NCBI RefSeq assembly: GCF_003570715.1
Contig: NZ_QXXQ01000003.1
Span: 186,001-250,000 of the forward strand
From: Gemmobacter lutimaris
Lineage (GTDB): Bacteria; Pseudomonadota; Alphaproteobacteria; Rhodobacterales; Rhodobacteraceae
DNA length: 64,000 nucleotides
Direction of reading: 5' to 3'
Shown: one piece after another, positions 43,619 through 52,760 of the stretch
Position numbering within the stretch: the first letter of the stretch is position 1
Layout: each line of letters starts with the position of its first letter
Position numbers and translations under genes: made by a program
The notes under the pieces: generated by a model
Seen by the model: the letters and a program-made list of their open reading frames with translations, nothing else
Told to the model about the DNA's origin: nothing
The model's database searches: none

Positions 43619-44601
43619 TCACCGCGGCCGTTGCCGAACTGGCGCCTCTGTCACAGAAGGACCGCGCGGCAATCGCAGCCTTGCCCTGCGATCTGTCGGC
43701 GCATGACGCATATATGTCAGGGCTGGCAACCATGACGCAGATCGAAACCGGCGGCTCCGGTGGCAATCCCCTGTCTTTGCCGCTGACGGTGGCTGCGTGG
43801 AATCTGGAGCGCTGCCTGTTTCCCGAGGCGAGTGCCATCAAACTTGCTTCCTCCGGCGCAAGCCTTGTCCTGCTGTCCGAGATGGACAAGGGCATGGCCC
43901 GAACCGGGCAGCGCCACCCCACGGCCGAGATCGCCGCCCGGCTTGGCATGTCCTACGCCTATGGGGTGGAGTTCATCGAACTGGGGCTGGGTTCAGATAC
44001 CGAGCGCGCCTTTTGCAGCGACAGTTTCAACGAACTGGGATTGCACGGCAACGCGCTGATGGCGCGCAGTGTCCTGTTGCAGCCGTTCATGCTGCGCTTG
44101 CCGGGCAACGGACACTGGTTCCTGAACGGTGGCGATCAGCCCCGCATGGGAGAGCGCATGGCAATCGGTGCGATCATCGAAACCGTTACCGGCCCGCTGG
44201 TTGCGGTTTCCACCCATCTGGAAAGCGTGGCGCAACCTGCTGGTCGCGCAACCCAGATGACGGCAATCCTCGATCTGCTGGACAGCCGGTTTCCGGGGCT
44301 TCCCGTTGTGATCGGTGGCGACCTGAACACGGGTAACTTTCCGGGCGGAAGCTGGCGCCAAGAGACCCTGTTCGCTAATGCCGAAGGCCGTGGCTATACC
44401 ATTCATGGCGGGCCGGAGGAGGCGGTGACCACGCGCCCCAGCCTGATCACCCGCTGGCCCGACCGTGCCATGAAGCTGGACTGGTTTCTGACCCGCGGGC
44501 TGCATGCGGGCGCCATGCGGATCGAGACATCGCTGGACGGCGAAGGCAAACCCCTGTCCGACCATGACCTGATCGTCTTGCAGATCAAGGGCCTCGCCTG
44601 A
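43615..44601 (+). CDS. EEP-fold phosphodiesterase/phosphatase of the ugp operon
   Basis: This 328-aa protein of the endonuclease/exonuclease/phosphatase superfamily has [42 protein letters not shown] and LSDHDLIVL as metal and catalytic motifs. No signal peptide is seen. It overlaps ugpC by 4 bases and so is translationally coupled to it. In E. coli this operon place is held by UgpQ, a TIM-barrel glycerophosphodiester phosphodiesterase. This gene could supply a similar activity with an unrelated fold (inference). Its substrate is not known. Confidence 0.83.
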   Translation: MITAAVAELAPLSQKDRAAIAALPCDLSAHDAYMSGLATMTQIETGGSGGNPLSLPLTVAAWNLERCLFPEASAIKLASSGASLVLLSEMDKGMARTGQRHPTAEIAARLGMSYAYGVEFIELGLGSDTERAFCSDSFNELGLHGNALMARSVLLQPFMLRLPGNGHWFLNGGDQPRMGERMAIGAIIETVTGPLVAVSTHLESVAQPAGRATQMTAILDLLDSRFPGLPVVIGGDLNTGNFPGGSWRQETLFANAEGRGYTIHGGPEEAVTTRPSLITRWPDRAMKLDWFLTRGLHAGAMRIETSLDGEGKPLSDHDLIVLQIKGLA

Positions 44602-44805
44602 ACGCGGAAGGGCAGTGCGCGCTTTGTGAGGCGTATCGGATGTTCGAAACGGATGTGATCTGATGTAACGCCGAATCTACACCGGGCCAGATCTACGCTT
44701 GCTTGCCGGGCTGTCCGTTACGTTGGGTACCATAGTCGCCGGATCACAGGTATCCCGCAAGGGCGGTATCATCCCGGCCCCCAAACGCGTTGCCTTGAAA
44801 CGGCA

Positions 44806-44827
44806 AACCCCGCCAAATGGCAGGGTT
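44806..44827 (-). terminator. Hairpin downstream of tRNA-Ala
   Basis: AACCCTGCC - ATTT - GGCGGGGTT on the minus strand gives a 9-bp stem with one G-T pair, followed by TTGCCGTTT. It lies 27 bases after the tRNA 3' end and may end its transcript. The rest of the 44602-44854 gap holds nothing recognisable. Confidence 0.45.
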
Positions 44828-44854
44828 CTTGCTGTGCTAAGTCTAATAAGTATT

Positions 44855-44930
<76 letters not shown>

Positions 44931-45047
44931 ACCGGGTATCTTCGCGTTTTGCTTTCGATCTGGGCGACCGAACCGCGTCGATGCGGGCTATCTATGGGAT
45001 GGCGCGGAGGGCTGCAAGTGGAAAATTCATCCCTCCGCACCGATTTT

Positions 45048-45383
45048 TCAGACGTCTTCCTCGTCTCCGGCCACATCGGCCAGCTCGTCCAGCGACACAT
45101 TGTCGTCGGCGTCGTCTTCCAGCAGATCATCGTCCAGATCGTCGTCATTGCCGACGCCGGCTTCCAGCAGATCGTCATCGGTGTCCAGATCGTCCACCAG
45201 CGTATCGTCATCCTTCTCGGGCGTGCCGCGCGAGACGGTCGAGGCGGCAAGCTTGCGGCGTGCGCTTTCAATATCCACGATCTCGCCCGTGTAGGGGCTG
45301 ACGATCGGCGTCCGGTTCAGGTCGTAAAAGCGCTTCCCGGTGGTCGGGCAGAGGCGCTTCGTCCCCCATTCTTCATTGGGCAT
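45048..45383 (-). CDS. TIGR02300 family (FYDLN acid) protein
   Basis: This small cytoplasmic protein (111 aa) has the conserved alphaproteobacterial N-terminus EEWGTKRLCPTTGKRFYDLN followed by PIVSPYTGEIVDIE. A very acidic tail rich in Asp and Glu follows from about residue 57 to the end. The two-cysteine-like N-terminal domain may bind zinc weakly (only one Cys is present here). Function unknown; the family is widespread in alphaproteobacteria. The ATG at 45383 has an AAGGGAAA RBS. Confidence 0.88.
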   Translation of the reverse strand: MPNEEWGTKRLCPTTGKRFYDLNRTPIVSPYTGEIVDIESARRKLAASTVSRGTPEKDDDTLVDDLDTDDDLLEAGVGNDDDLDDDLLEDDADDNVSLDELADVAGDEEDV

Positions 45384-45534
45384 GGTATTTCCCTTGAAAC
45401 TGGCCATAAGGGCGGCTGGCGGAACCAGCGAATGCTGGCCCATGCCATAGCGAGGCGGCGCTGTCAAAACCTTTTGCCAAGGTTGCGCCCTGCGGCCATC
45501 TGGCTATCCTTCCCCGGAAAATCAAGAGGCATCC

Positions 45535-46227
45535 ATGCCACTTCTGCCCAGCTCTGACCCCGCCCTGCCTCCGGTGGAGATAACATTGCGCCGTTCACCC
45601 CGCGCGCGGCGGTTTTCATTGCGCGTGTCGCGGCTTGACGGTCGGGTCACGCTGTCGTTGCCGCCGCGCGCGCGCGAGGCGGATGCGCTGGCCTTCGCCC
45701 GCGCGCAGGAAGGCTGGATCCGCCGCGCGCTGAGTACTGTTCCCGAGGGGCAGGAGATCCGATTCGGCACTCTGGTGCCGGTCGAGGGGCAGATGCGGGT
45801 GCTGCGGCCCGGTTCGGGGCGCATCTTGCGCCTAGAAGGTGATTCGCTGCTTGTGCCCGGAGACGAGGCGCAACTGCCGCAGCGGCTGGCCGCCTGGCTG
45901 AAGCATCAGGCACGCGACCGGCTGGCGGCCGCCTCTGACCTGCATGCCGGGCGGCTGGGACGGCCGTATCGCAGCCTCACCCTGCGCGATACCAGATCGC
46001 GCTGGGGCAGCTGCACCCATGACGGGCGGCTGATGTATTCATGGCGGCTGATCCTCGCGCCGCCGGTGGTGCTGGATTACGTTGCGGCACATGAGGTGGC
46101 TCACCTGGCCGAGATGAACCACTCCGCCGCGTTCTGGGCGCATGTGGCGCGGCTTTGTCCGGCCTATCAGGCCCCGCGACGCTGGTTGAAGACCGAAGGG
46201 CAGGCCCTGCACGCCTATCGCTTCTGA
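45535..46227 (+). CDS. M48-like metallopeptidase, YgjP/SprT-type (DUF45)
   Basis: This 230-aa protein has the zinc-protease motif HEVAHLAEMNHSAAFW (HExxH, with downstream His) near residue 185, preceded by DTRSRWGSCTHDG. These are the DUF45/YgjP hallmarks. No signal peptide is seen, so it is cytoplasmic. Substrate unknown. It is divergent from the TIGR02300 gene, with 151 bases between. Confidence 0.87.
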   Translation: MPLLPSSDPALPPVEITLRRSPRARRFSLRVSRLDGRVTLSLPPRAREADALAFARAQEGWIRRALSTVPEGQEIRFGTLVPVEGQMRVLRPGSGRILRLEGDSLLVPGDEAQLPQRLAAWLKHQARDRLAAASDLHAGRLGRPYRSLTLRDTRSRWGSCTHDGRLMYSWRLILAPPVVLDYVAAHEVAHLAEMNHSAAFWAHVARLCPAYQAPRRWLKTEGQALHAYRF

Positions 46228-46274
46228 GCGGGGTCTTGACCCCGGCCCCGCGCCGGTGTTTCGCTGGCATCACC

Positions 46275-46919
46275 ATGCAGACGCCCCGACCCAGCGACGC
46301 CGCCGCCGCCCATGAGCGGCTTTACCGCAGCCTGCGCACGCAAGTGATGCACGGCGAACTTGCCCCCGGTCAGGCGCTGACGCTGCGGGGCCTTGGCAAG
46401 CAATACGGCGTGTCGATGACGCCCGCGCGTGAGGCGGTGCGGCGTCTGGTGGCGGAAGGGGCGTTGACGCTGTCGTCGTCGGGTCGCGTGGCAACCCCCG
46501 AGCTTGGCCCGGAAAGGATCGAGGAACTGGCGGCCATTCGCGCGCTGCTGGAACCGGAGCTGGCCGCCCGCGCCCTGCCGCGTGCCCATTTCGCGCTGAT
46601 TGACCGGCTTGCGACGATCAACGCCGCCAATGCCGAGGCGGTGGCCCGGCAGGATTCGGTCGCCTATATCCGCACGAATCTGGAATTTCATCGCACACTT
46701 TACCTGCGGGCACAGGCGCCCGCCATGCTGGCCATGCTGGAGACGGTGTGGCTGCAACTGGGGCCGACCATGCGGGCGCTGTATTCGCGCCTGCGCAGGA
46801 ACGAGCCGCCGCAACACCACCGCATGATCCTTGCCGCCCTGCGTGCGGGTGATGAACCGGCGCTGCGGCTGGCGGTGCGCACCGATGTGACGCAGGGCCT
46901 GCGCCACCTTGCCAGCTGA
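46275..46919 (+). CDS. GntR-family (FCD-domain) transcriptional regulator
   Basis: This 214-aa FadR-subfamily regulator has the helix-turn-helix in LRTQVMHGELAPGQALTLRGLGKQYGVSMTPAREAVRRL. The C-terminal all-helical FCD domain has LEFHRTLYLRAQ and the His/Asp region DEPALRLAV as ligand-site candidates. The target genes are not adjacent, since the neighbours look unrelated. The ATG at 46275 is chosen at the start of homology; a long N-terminal extension overlaps the previous gene. Confidence 0.88.
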   Translation: MQTPRPSDAAAAHERLYRSLRTQVMHGELAPGQALTLRGLGKQYGVSMTPAREAVRRLVAEGALTLSSSGRVATPELGPERIEELAAIRALLEPELAARALPRAHFALIDRLATINAANAEAVARQDSVAYIRTNLEFHRTLYLRAQAPAMLAMLETVWLQLGPTMRALYSRLRRNEPPQHHRMILAALRAGDEPALRLAVRTDVTQGLRHLAS

Positions 46920-47002
46920 CGGGCACAGGCAGACTTGACCCTGATCAAGTCGCTTTCCGGGGCTTGGGCGTATGATGGGACAAACCCGGAATGGAGGCCT
47001 CG

Positions 47003-47374
47003 ATGCGTGAACGTCTGCTTACCCTTTTTGCCCGCTGGCGTGCCTTGCAGGAAATCGGCGCGATGTCTGAACGCGATCTGGCTGATCTGGGCATGACCCG
47101 TGACCAGATCCTCGATTTCGCCAGCGCTCCCGCCGACACCGAACAGCGCATGGCCACCATGGCCGGTATCTTCGGGCTTAGTCTGGATGAGGTCCGCCGG
47201 GAATATGCCACCTACCTCGATATGGTGCAGACCTGTGGCCATTGCGGGGCGCGGCGCCAATGCGCAGATACCCTGACCCATGCCGATGAAAGCCGCCCGG
47301 AGAATTGCGGTTTCTGTCCCAATGCCCGTGACTATGCGGACCGTGCCGCGATGAAGGCCGCCCGCGCCGCCTGA
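47003..47374 (+). CDS. DUF6455 family protein
   Basis: This 123-aa protein has an N-terminal DUF1127-like part ([26 protein letters not shown]) and a C-terminal cysteine cluster, [15 protein letters not shown] then [10 protein letters not shown], with five cysteines likely to hold a metal. The family is typical of Rhodobacterales. Function unknown. The ATG at 47003 has a GGAGG RBS five bases upstream; an in-frame ATG at 46991 would overlap that RBS. Confidence 0.83.
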   Translation: MRERLLTLFARWRALQEIGAMSERDLADLGMTRDQILDFASAPADTEQRMATMAGIFGLSLDEVRREYATYLDMVQTCGHCGARRQCADTLTHADESRPENCGFCPNARDYADRAAMKAARAA

Positions 47375-47450
47375 GCCAGCGGCACGGTGTGCGGGGTCTT
47401 TCCCTTGTCGCGTCCTGGGCTATAGTCCGGGGACGACAGGAGAAACGTGC

Positions 47451-48155
47451 ATGACCATCCATATCGGTGCCAAACCCGGCGACATCGCCGAAACCGTTCT
47501 GCTTCCGGGCGATCCCTATCGCGCCCGCTGGGCCGCGCAGACCTTTCTGAAGGATGCCGTTCTGGTGAACGAAGTGCGCGGGATGCTGGCCTATACCGGC
47601 ACCTGGAACGGGCATCGCGTGACGATCCACGGCACCGGCATGGGCATGCCGTCGCTGTCAATCTACGTTAACGAGCTGATCCGCGATTACGGGGCGCAGA
47701 CGCTGATCCGCATCGGCTCGGCCGGGGGGATGCAGCCACAGGTGAAGGTGCGCGACGTGGTGCTGGCGATGTCGGCCTGCACCACCGCTACGCCTTCCAG
47801 CACCATGTTCCGCGAGCTGAACTACGCGCCGACCGCCGATTTCAGCCTGCTGAAGGCGGCGTGGGACGCCGGGCAGGGCAAGGGGATCGGTCTGCATGCC
47901 GGGCAGATCTATTCCTCGGATACCTTCTATGACGAACGGCCAGACCTGAACGAACAGATGCAGCGCCATGGTGTGCTGGCTGTCGAGATGGAAGCGGCGG
48001 AGCTTTACACCCTTGCCGCCCGCTATGGCCGCCGCGCGCTGGCAGTGCTGACCATCTCGGACCACCTGCTGACGCATGAGGCGCTGCCCTCCGACCAGCG
48101 TGAGCAGAGCTTCGGCGATATGGTTGACATCGCCCTGACCGCCGCCTTCGCCTGA
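47451..48155 (+). CDS. deoD: Purine-nucleoside phosphorylase DeoD
   Basis: DeoD (234 aa) cleaves purine nucleosides with phosphate. Segments [58 protein letters not shown] and [11 protein letters not shown] (catalytic Asp) match the trimeric-family low-molecular-weight DeoD class. The length is normal. A tandem hairpin follows the stop codon. Confidence 0.95.
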   Translation: MTIHIGAKPGDIAETVLLPGDPYRARWAAQTFLKDAVLVNEVRGMLAYTGTWNGHRVTIHGTGMGMPSLSIYVNELIRDYGAQTLIRIGSAGGMQPQVKVRDVVLAMSACTTATPSSTMFRELNYAPTADFSLLKAAWDAGQGKGIGLHAGQIYSSDTFYDERPDLNEQMQRHGVLAVEMEAAELYTLAARYGRRALAVLTISDHLLTHEALPSDQREQSFGDMVDIALTAAFA

Positions 48156-48163
48156 GCGCGACG

Positions 48164-48211
48164 CAAGAGTTTTCCTTAAAACTCTTGCAAATTCCTTGAG
48201 GAAGGAATTTG
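48164..48211. terminator. Tandem perfect hairpins (bidirectional terminator/repeat)
   Basis: Two abutting perfect inverted repeats: CAAGAGTTTT - CCTT - AAAACTCTTG (48164-48187) and CAAATTCCTT - GAGG - AAGGAATTTG (48188-48211). They lie between convergent deoD and the LysR gene. I recall similar paired hairpins as scattered intergenic elements in Rhodobacterales genomes. Confidence 0.8.
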
Positions 48212-48226
48212 CGCGGGGCTGGTGCC

Positions 48227-49093
48227 TCAGGGCGCCAACAGGGCCCGCGCGACCCGCTCTGCCGGGTGGCCGGCCTTCAGCGGCCGCGCAGACCACAGGC
48301 GCAGCGCCATGGGCAGGCGCACCCGCTGCGGCAGCGGGGCCACCAGTTGACCGCGCGCCAGATGCCCGGCGACCAGCGATCCATGCGCCATCAGCACACC
48401 GGCGCCATTTGCCGCCTCTTCCACCGCCAGCGCATACAGCGAAAACACCGGGCCACGCGGGCGAAAGGCGGCTCGAGGCATCGCGACGGCGGCCCAGTCC
48501 TGCCAGTCTTCCGCCCAGGCGCTGTCGATCAGACAGGGTAGGACCGCCAGATCCTCGGGTCGTGTCAGCCGTGCCGCAAGTTGCGGCGCGCAAACCGGGA
48601 AGATGTCTTCCTCTGCCACCAACCGGCCTTCCCGTCCCGGAAACAGGCTCAGGTCATAGGGTGCGCGTTTCAGGTTGGGCGGCGCCTCCATCGCGGTGAT
48701 CGAGATTTCGACACCCGGCATCTGCGCCCGAAGCCCCGGCAGCCGGGGCGACAGCCACAGTTGGGCCAGCGCGGGCAGGGTGGCGATATGCACGATCTTC
48801 GGTGCTGACTCGGCCCGCAGGTGGTGCACGGCCAGCCCAAGCGCATCGAAAGCGGTGGTGAATTCGGGCAGCACACGCGCACCAAGCGCGGTCAGTTCCA
48901 CGCCTTTCGGCCCGCGTATGAACAACCTCGCAGCCAGTCGCGCCTCCAGCGCCTTGACATGCGCTGTTACCGCGCCGGGGGTCACGCCGAGTTCCTGTGC
49001 CGCCGCCGAAAAACCGCCCAGCCGCGCGGCGGCCTCGAAGGCGCGCAGGGCGGTCAGCGGCAGGTCGGTGGGGCGGGGTGGGGCGACGGGCAT
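48227..49093 (-). CDS. LysR-family transcriptional regulator (GcvA-like)
   Basis: This LysR regulator has 288 aa. The helix-turn-helix is in LTALRAFEAAARLGGFSAAAQELGVTPGAVTAHVKALE, then LFIRGPKGVELTALG. The C-terminal effector domain lacks obvious ligand clues. It is divergent from the SHMT-like gene, 92 bases apart, so that gene and the aldo/keto reductase are the likely targets. The pattern near the HTH is GcvA-like, which fits a glycine or serine related substrate, although this is inference. Confidence 0.9.
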   Translation of the reverse strand: MPVAPPRPTDLPLTALRAFEAAARLGGFSAAAQELGVTPGAVTAHVKALEARLAARLFIRGPKGVELTALGARVLPEFTTAFDALGLAVHHLRAESAPKIVHIATLPALAQLWLSPRLPGLRAQMPGVEISITAMEAPPNLKRAPYDLSLFPGREGRLVAEEDIFPVCAPQLAARLTRPEDLAVLPCLIDSAWAEDWQDWAAVAMPRAAFRPRGPVFSLYALAVEEAANGAGVLMAHGSLVAGHLARGQLVAPLPQRVRLPMALRLWSARPLKAGHPAERVARALLAP

Positions 49094-49185
49094 GAAGAGG
49101 CTCAGATTTTCTCACCCTAGATTTTCGCAAAACTGGTTTGCCCGCAAGGAACTCCTGCGCTTTGCTGCGTCAAAAGGAGATCGCC

Positions 49186-50505
49186 ATGCCCCACCTTGCC
49201 CGCCGCCCCTGGGTTCCCGCCGCCTGCGAGGACCATGTGCAACGCCTCGCCACGGCCGTCAGTGCACCTTCGGATGTGGTGGCCGACCGGATCGAGGCGC
49301 TGATTGCCCGCAACAGCGCCATCCATGACGCGGAATGCTTCAACCTGAACCCCGCAACCAATGTGATGAACCCGAAGGCCGAGGCGGCGCTGGCGCGGGG
49401 CCTCGGCTCGCGTCCCTCGCTGGGCTATCCGGGCGACAAATACGAAATGGGGTTGGAAGCGATTGAGGAAATCGAGGTCATCGCCGCCGAACTCGCGGCG
49501 CAGGTCTTTGGCGCGACCCATGCCGAAATCCGCGTGGCCTCGGGCGCACTGGCCAATCTCTATGGCTTCATGGCGCTGGCGCAGCCCGGCGATGCGATCA
49601 TCGCACCGCCGTCTTCGGTGGGGGGGCATGTGACCCATCACAAGGCGGGTTGCGCCGGGCTTTATGGCCTTCACACCCATGCTGCGCCGGTGAATGCCGA
49701 TGGCTACACCGTTGATCTGGACGCACTGGAGGCGCTGGCGCTGCGCGTGAAGCCGAAGATCATTACCATCGGTGGCAGCCTGAACCTGTTCCCGCATCCG
49801 GTGCGCGAAATCCGCGCGATTGCCGACCGGGTGGGGGCGAAGGTGCTGTTCGACGCGGCGCATCAATGCGGCATCATCGCAGGCGGTGTCTGGGCCAACC
49901 CCTTGGCCGAAGGCGCGCATCTGATGACCATGAGCACTTACAAAAGCCTCGGTGGCCCGGCGGGCGGCTTGATCGTGACCAATGACGCCGAAATCGCCGA
50001 GCGGCTGGACCATATCGCCTTCCCCGGCATGACCGCGAATTTTGATGCCGCCAAATCGGCGGCGCTGGCCATCAGCCTGCTGGACTGGCGCGATTTCGGT
50101 GCGGCCTATGCGCAGGCGATGGTTGACCTCAGCCGCGCGTTGGCGGGCGAACTGGCGGCGCAGGGCCTGCCGGTTTTCGGTGCAGCGCGGGGTGTCACCC
50201 AAAGCCACCAGTTCGCCATGGAGGCGGCAGTTTTCGGCGGCGGTCAGGCGGCGTCGAAAGTGCTGCGCGAGGCGGGCTTCCTCGCCTGCGGTATCGGCCT
50301 GCCACTGCCGGAGGTGCCGGGCGATCTGAACGGTCTGCGCATTGGCACGCCCGAACTGGTGCGCCGGGGTGTCACCCCCGCCGATGCCCCCGCGCTGGCC
50401 GCGCTGATCGCAGGGGCGCTGCGCGGCAATGACCCGGCTGCGCTGGCCCCCCGCACGGCCGAATTGCGGAAAAAATTCACCGGGGTTCACTACATCCACC
50501 CTTGA
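49186..50505 (+). CDS. SHMT-like PLP-dependent enzyme
   Basis: This fold-type I PLP enzyme has 439 aa. SLGYPGDKYEMGLEAIEEIE corresponds to the SHMT substrate loop, VLFDAAHQCGII carries the PLP Asp, and the Schiff-base lysine lies in TMSTYKSLGGPAGG. Classical GlyA has TTHKTLRGPRGG and EGYPGKRYYGG, so this is a divergent branch and may act as an aldolase or on another hydroxy-amino acid. The ATG at 49186 has an AAAAGGAGAT RBS. It is divergent from the LysR gene, its probable regulator. Confidence 0.83.
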   Translation: MPHLARRPWVPAACEDHVQRLATAVSAPSDVVADRIEALIARNSAIHDAECFNLNPATNVMNPKAEAALARGLGSRPSLGYPGDKYEMGLEAIEEIEVIAAELAAQVFGATHAEIRVASGALANLYGFMALAQPGDAIIAPPSSVGGHVTHHKAGCAGLYGLHTHAAPVNADGYTVDLDALEALALRVKPKIITIGGSLNLFPHPVREIRAIADRVGAKVLFDAAHQCGIIAGGVWANPLAEGAHLMTMSTYKSLGGPAGGLIVTNDAEIAERLDHIAFPGMTANFDAAKSAALAISLLDWRDFGAAYAQAMVDLSRALAGELAAQGLPVFGAARGVTQSHQFAMEAAVFGGGQAASKVLREAGFLACGIGLPLPEVPGDLNGLRIGTPELVRRGVTPADAPALAALIAGALRGNDPAALAPRTAELRKKFTGVHYIHP

Positions 50506-50558
50506 ACGATCCGATTCGCGCGTGTTGACTGCGGTCCCCTTTGAGAAAGGACCTCCTC

Positions 50559-51533
50559 ATGCAAATGCGCAAACTCGGATCGCGGGGGCCGATGGTTTCG
50601 GCCATCGGCCTCGGCGCCATGTCCTTCGGCGGCATTTTCGGCCCGACAACCGAGACGGAAAGCCTCGCCTGTCTCGACGCCATGGTTGAGGCTGGCATCA
50701 ATTTCATCGACACCGCCAATATATACGGCATGGGTGTCAGCGAGACGGTCATCGGCAAATGGCTCGCCTCCCGCCGGCCCGATGTGGTAATCGCCACTAA
50801 GGCCAGTATCGTGAACGGCCCGCCGCGTAGCATCGACAATTCCGCGGGTCACCTGCGCACGGAACTTGAGGCTTCGCTGAAGCGACTGGGCGTGGAACGG
50901 GTGGACCTGTTCTATATCCACCGCCGCGAACAGGCCCGCCCGCTGGACGAGGTGATCGGCACGCTGCAATCCTTGGAAGCCGAAGGCAAGATCGGCGGCT
51001 ATGGCCTGTCGGAGGTCGCGCCCGAGACGCTGCGCGCGGCGCATGCGATCCATCCCTGCACCGCTGTCCAGAACGAATATTCCCTGTGGAGCCGCCAGCC
51101 GGAGCTTGGCCTGATCCAGGAATGCGCGCGGCTGGGAACGGCGTTCGTCGCCTTCTCGCCGCTGGCGCGCGGCATGCTGGGTGCGACCCCGCTGGGGCTC
51201 GATCAGGTGCAGGACGGGTTCCGGGTGCAGAACCCGCGCTTCATGGATCCGAACTTCAGCCGTAACCTCGCCCGGATCGCGCCTTTCCGTGACTGGTGCA
51301 AGGCGCGCGGCTGGTCGGTGCCAGCCGCGGCGTTGGCCTGGGCCATGGGCGCGGGCGACCATGTGCTGCCGATCCCCGGCACCCGCCGGGCGGACCGGCT
51401 GCGCGAATGGCTGCCGCTGCCCGCGCTGACAACCGTCGACCGCGCCGAGATAGACACCCTGCTGCCCGCAGGCTTCGCCGCCGGCGACCGCTACGGCGAT
51501 CATCAGCTTCTGGCCATCGAACGCTATTGCTGA
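50559..51533 (+). CDS. Aldo/keto reductase
   Basis: This NADPH-dependent AKR has 324 aa. The catalytic tetrad is visible: Asp and Tyr in FIDTANIYGMGVSE, Lys in VVIATKAS and His in LFYIHRREQ. The C-terminal cofactor part is HVLPIPGTRRADRLREW. It lies 53 bases after the SHMT-like gene, probably in the same unit. Substrate unknown. The start at 50559 follows a GAAAGGA RBS; ATG at 50565 is possible. Confidence 0.88.
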   Translation: MQMRKLGSRGPMVSAIGLGAMSFGGIFGPTTETESLACLDAMVEAGINFIDTANIYGMGVSETVIGKWLASRRPDVVIATKASIVNGPPRSIDNSAGHLRTELEASLKRLGVERVDLFYIHRREQARPLDEVIGTLQSLEAEGKIGGYGLSEVAPETLRAAHAIHPCTAVQNEYSLWSRQPELGLIQECARLGTAFVAFSPLARGMLGATPLGLDQVQDGFRVQNPRFMDPNFSRNLARIAPFRDWCKARGWSVPAAALAWAMGAGDHVLPIPGTRRADRLREWLPLPALTTVDRAEIDTLLPAGFAAGDRYGDHQLLAIERYC

Positions 51534-51571
51534 AACGCAGACATTTTCTGTCCGAAAATATCCTCGGGGGG

Positions 51572-51607
51572 AACCGCCGAAGGCGGTTGGGGGGCAGACA
51601 GCCCCCC
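51572..51607. terminator. Double hairpin between convergent genes
   Basis: AACCGCC - GAA - GGCGGTT (51572-51588) is followed directly by GGGGGG - CAGACAG - CCCCCC (51589-51607). It lies between the aldo/keto reductase stop and the DUF1989 stop. The preceding stretch with TTTTCTGTCCGAAAATATCCTCGG looks like a recurrent Rhodobacterales intergenic pattern. Confidence 0.7.
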
Positions 51608-51614
51608 GCCACCC

Positions 51615-52478
51615 TTACTGCCCGTGACTGCGGTCGTAGCCGTTGACCGGCGGGCTGCTCCACCCTGCGGGTGGGGCCTTGGGCCGGAAGACCTCCACCA
51701 GCAGCGGATGGCAGGTGGCGGTGTCTGACGAATGTTCGGACGAACAATCGCCCCCCGGACAGGCCGACAGGCCGCCCAGCAGGTCGATTTCAGCAAAGAA
51801 CTCCAGATAATCACCCGGCCGCACCGGCGAGGCTTTCATGAAATACTGCCCGCTGTCGCGGGTGAAGCCGGTGCACATGAAGACGTTCAGCACGTCATGC
51901 ACATGACCCTCGGCCTCGGCAAGCGTCAGGCCGCGGGCATCGGCCAGCGCGCGGGTCAGGTTGGAATGGCAGCAATGGTGATACTGTCCGCCGTGGCTCA
52001 GCAGGTTGTGGGTGTAGGGGTCGCAGCGCGTGCCAATCACGTCATGGACCGAGCCGCCGAAAGCGTCGAACCCATACCAGTCCAGCGTGTCATCGGTAAT
52101 CGTGGCCATCGGGCGCAGGTAGGGATGGCTGGTCCACATCCGGTCGCCGGTGGAAAGATGCGTGCCATGCAGCGCGCGGGTCTTGCCGGAATAGAACCGC
52201 TCGGCCAGATTGGCGGCGTTCCACAGGTTCAGGTCACCGACCTGCGGCCCCTCGACGCTGCGGATGCGGAAGAAATGCCCGGCGGGCACCTCGAAACAGC
52301 GCGCCTCGCGGGCGGGTATCAGAACTTCGGTCACACGCTCCCATCCGTCGCGGGCGGCGCGACAGGCGGCCAGATCGGGGCGCGGCAGGGTTTCCGGCGG
52401 ATAGCAAATCACCGGCGTGATGGCACGGCGGGTCTGGGCATCGGCGGGGGCGGCGTGGTCTGGCTGGGCGGGCTTCAT
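51615..52478 (-). CDS. DUF1989 / urea carboxylase-associated family protein
   Basis: This 287-aa protein of the DUF1989 family has a core with VLIPAREARCFEVPAGHFFRI, GPQVGDLNLWNA, HLSTGDRMWTSHPYL, LLSHGGQYHHCCHSNL and DVLNVFMCTGFTRDSGQYFMK. The conserved His and Cys residues suggest a metal-dependent enzyme. A CPGGDCSS motif follows near the C-terminus. In other bacteria relatives sit next to urea carboxylase or guanidine genes, which are absent here. ATG at 52478 has an AGGAGA RBS. Confidence 0.83.
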   Translation of the reverse strand: MKPAQPDHAAPADAQTRRAITPVICYPPETLPRPDLAACRAARDGWERVTEVLIPAREARCFEVPAGHFFRIRSVEGPQVGDLNLWNAANLAERFYSGKTRALHGTHLSTGDRMWTSHPYLRPMATITDDTLDWYGFDAFGGSVHDVIGTRCDPYTHNLLSHGGQYHHCCHSNLTRALADARGLTLAEAEGHVHDVLNVFMCTGFTRDSGQYFMKASPVRPGDYLEFFAEIDLLGGLSACPGGDCSSEHSSDTATCHPLLVEVFRPKAPPAGWSSPPVNGYDRSHGQ

Positions 52479-52562
52479 TCGGGGTCTCCTGCGCGGTGGC
52501 GGCAGGTTGCTTTGCCCAGCGTGACGGGTCAAGGGGCGCATGGGATGTGGGAATCCGAAGGC

Positions 52563-52757
52563 TCAGCCCTTCGGCCGCAGGCAATCGCGGGGGGCGCCCT
52601 TCGCGGGCTGGCAGGTGGCCCCGCAGGCGGCGCAGCGCCACAGCCCCTCGGCCCGGTGTTCGCGCCAGCGGCATTGCCGGGTCAGCGTGCTGTTCCGGCG
52701 CGAGAGCCACATATAGCCGAATACCCCGACGGCGAGGAGAAGCAGGAGAAGCGGCAT
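52563..52757 (-). CDS. Small membrane protein with cysteine motif
   Basis: This 64-aa protein has an N-terminal membrane helix (MPLLLLLLAVGVFGYMWLS) followed by a short soluble tail with WRCAACGATCQPAKGAPRDCL, five cysteines in all with CRW nearby, possibly a small zinc ribbon. It starts 3 bases after the permease stop, so it is likely a real, coupled gene. Function unknown. Confidence 0.6.
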   Translation of the reverse strand: MPLLLLLLAVGVFGYMWLSRRNSTLTRQCRWREHRAEGLWRCAACGATCQPAKGAPRDCLRPKG

Positions 52758-52760
52758 GAT

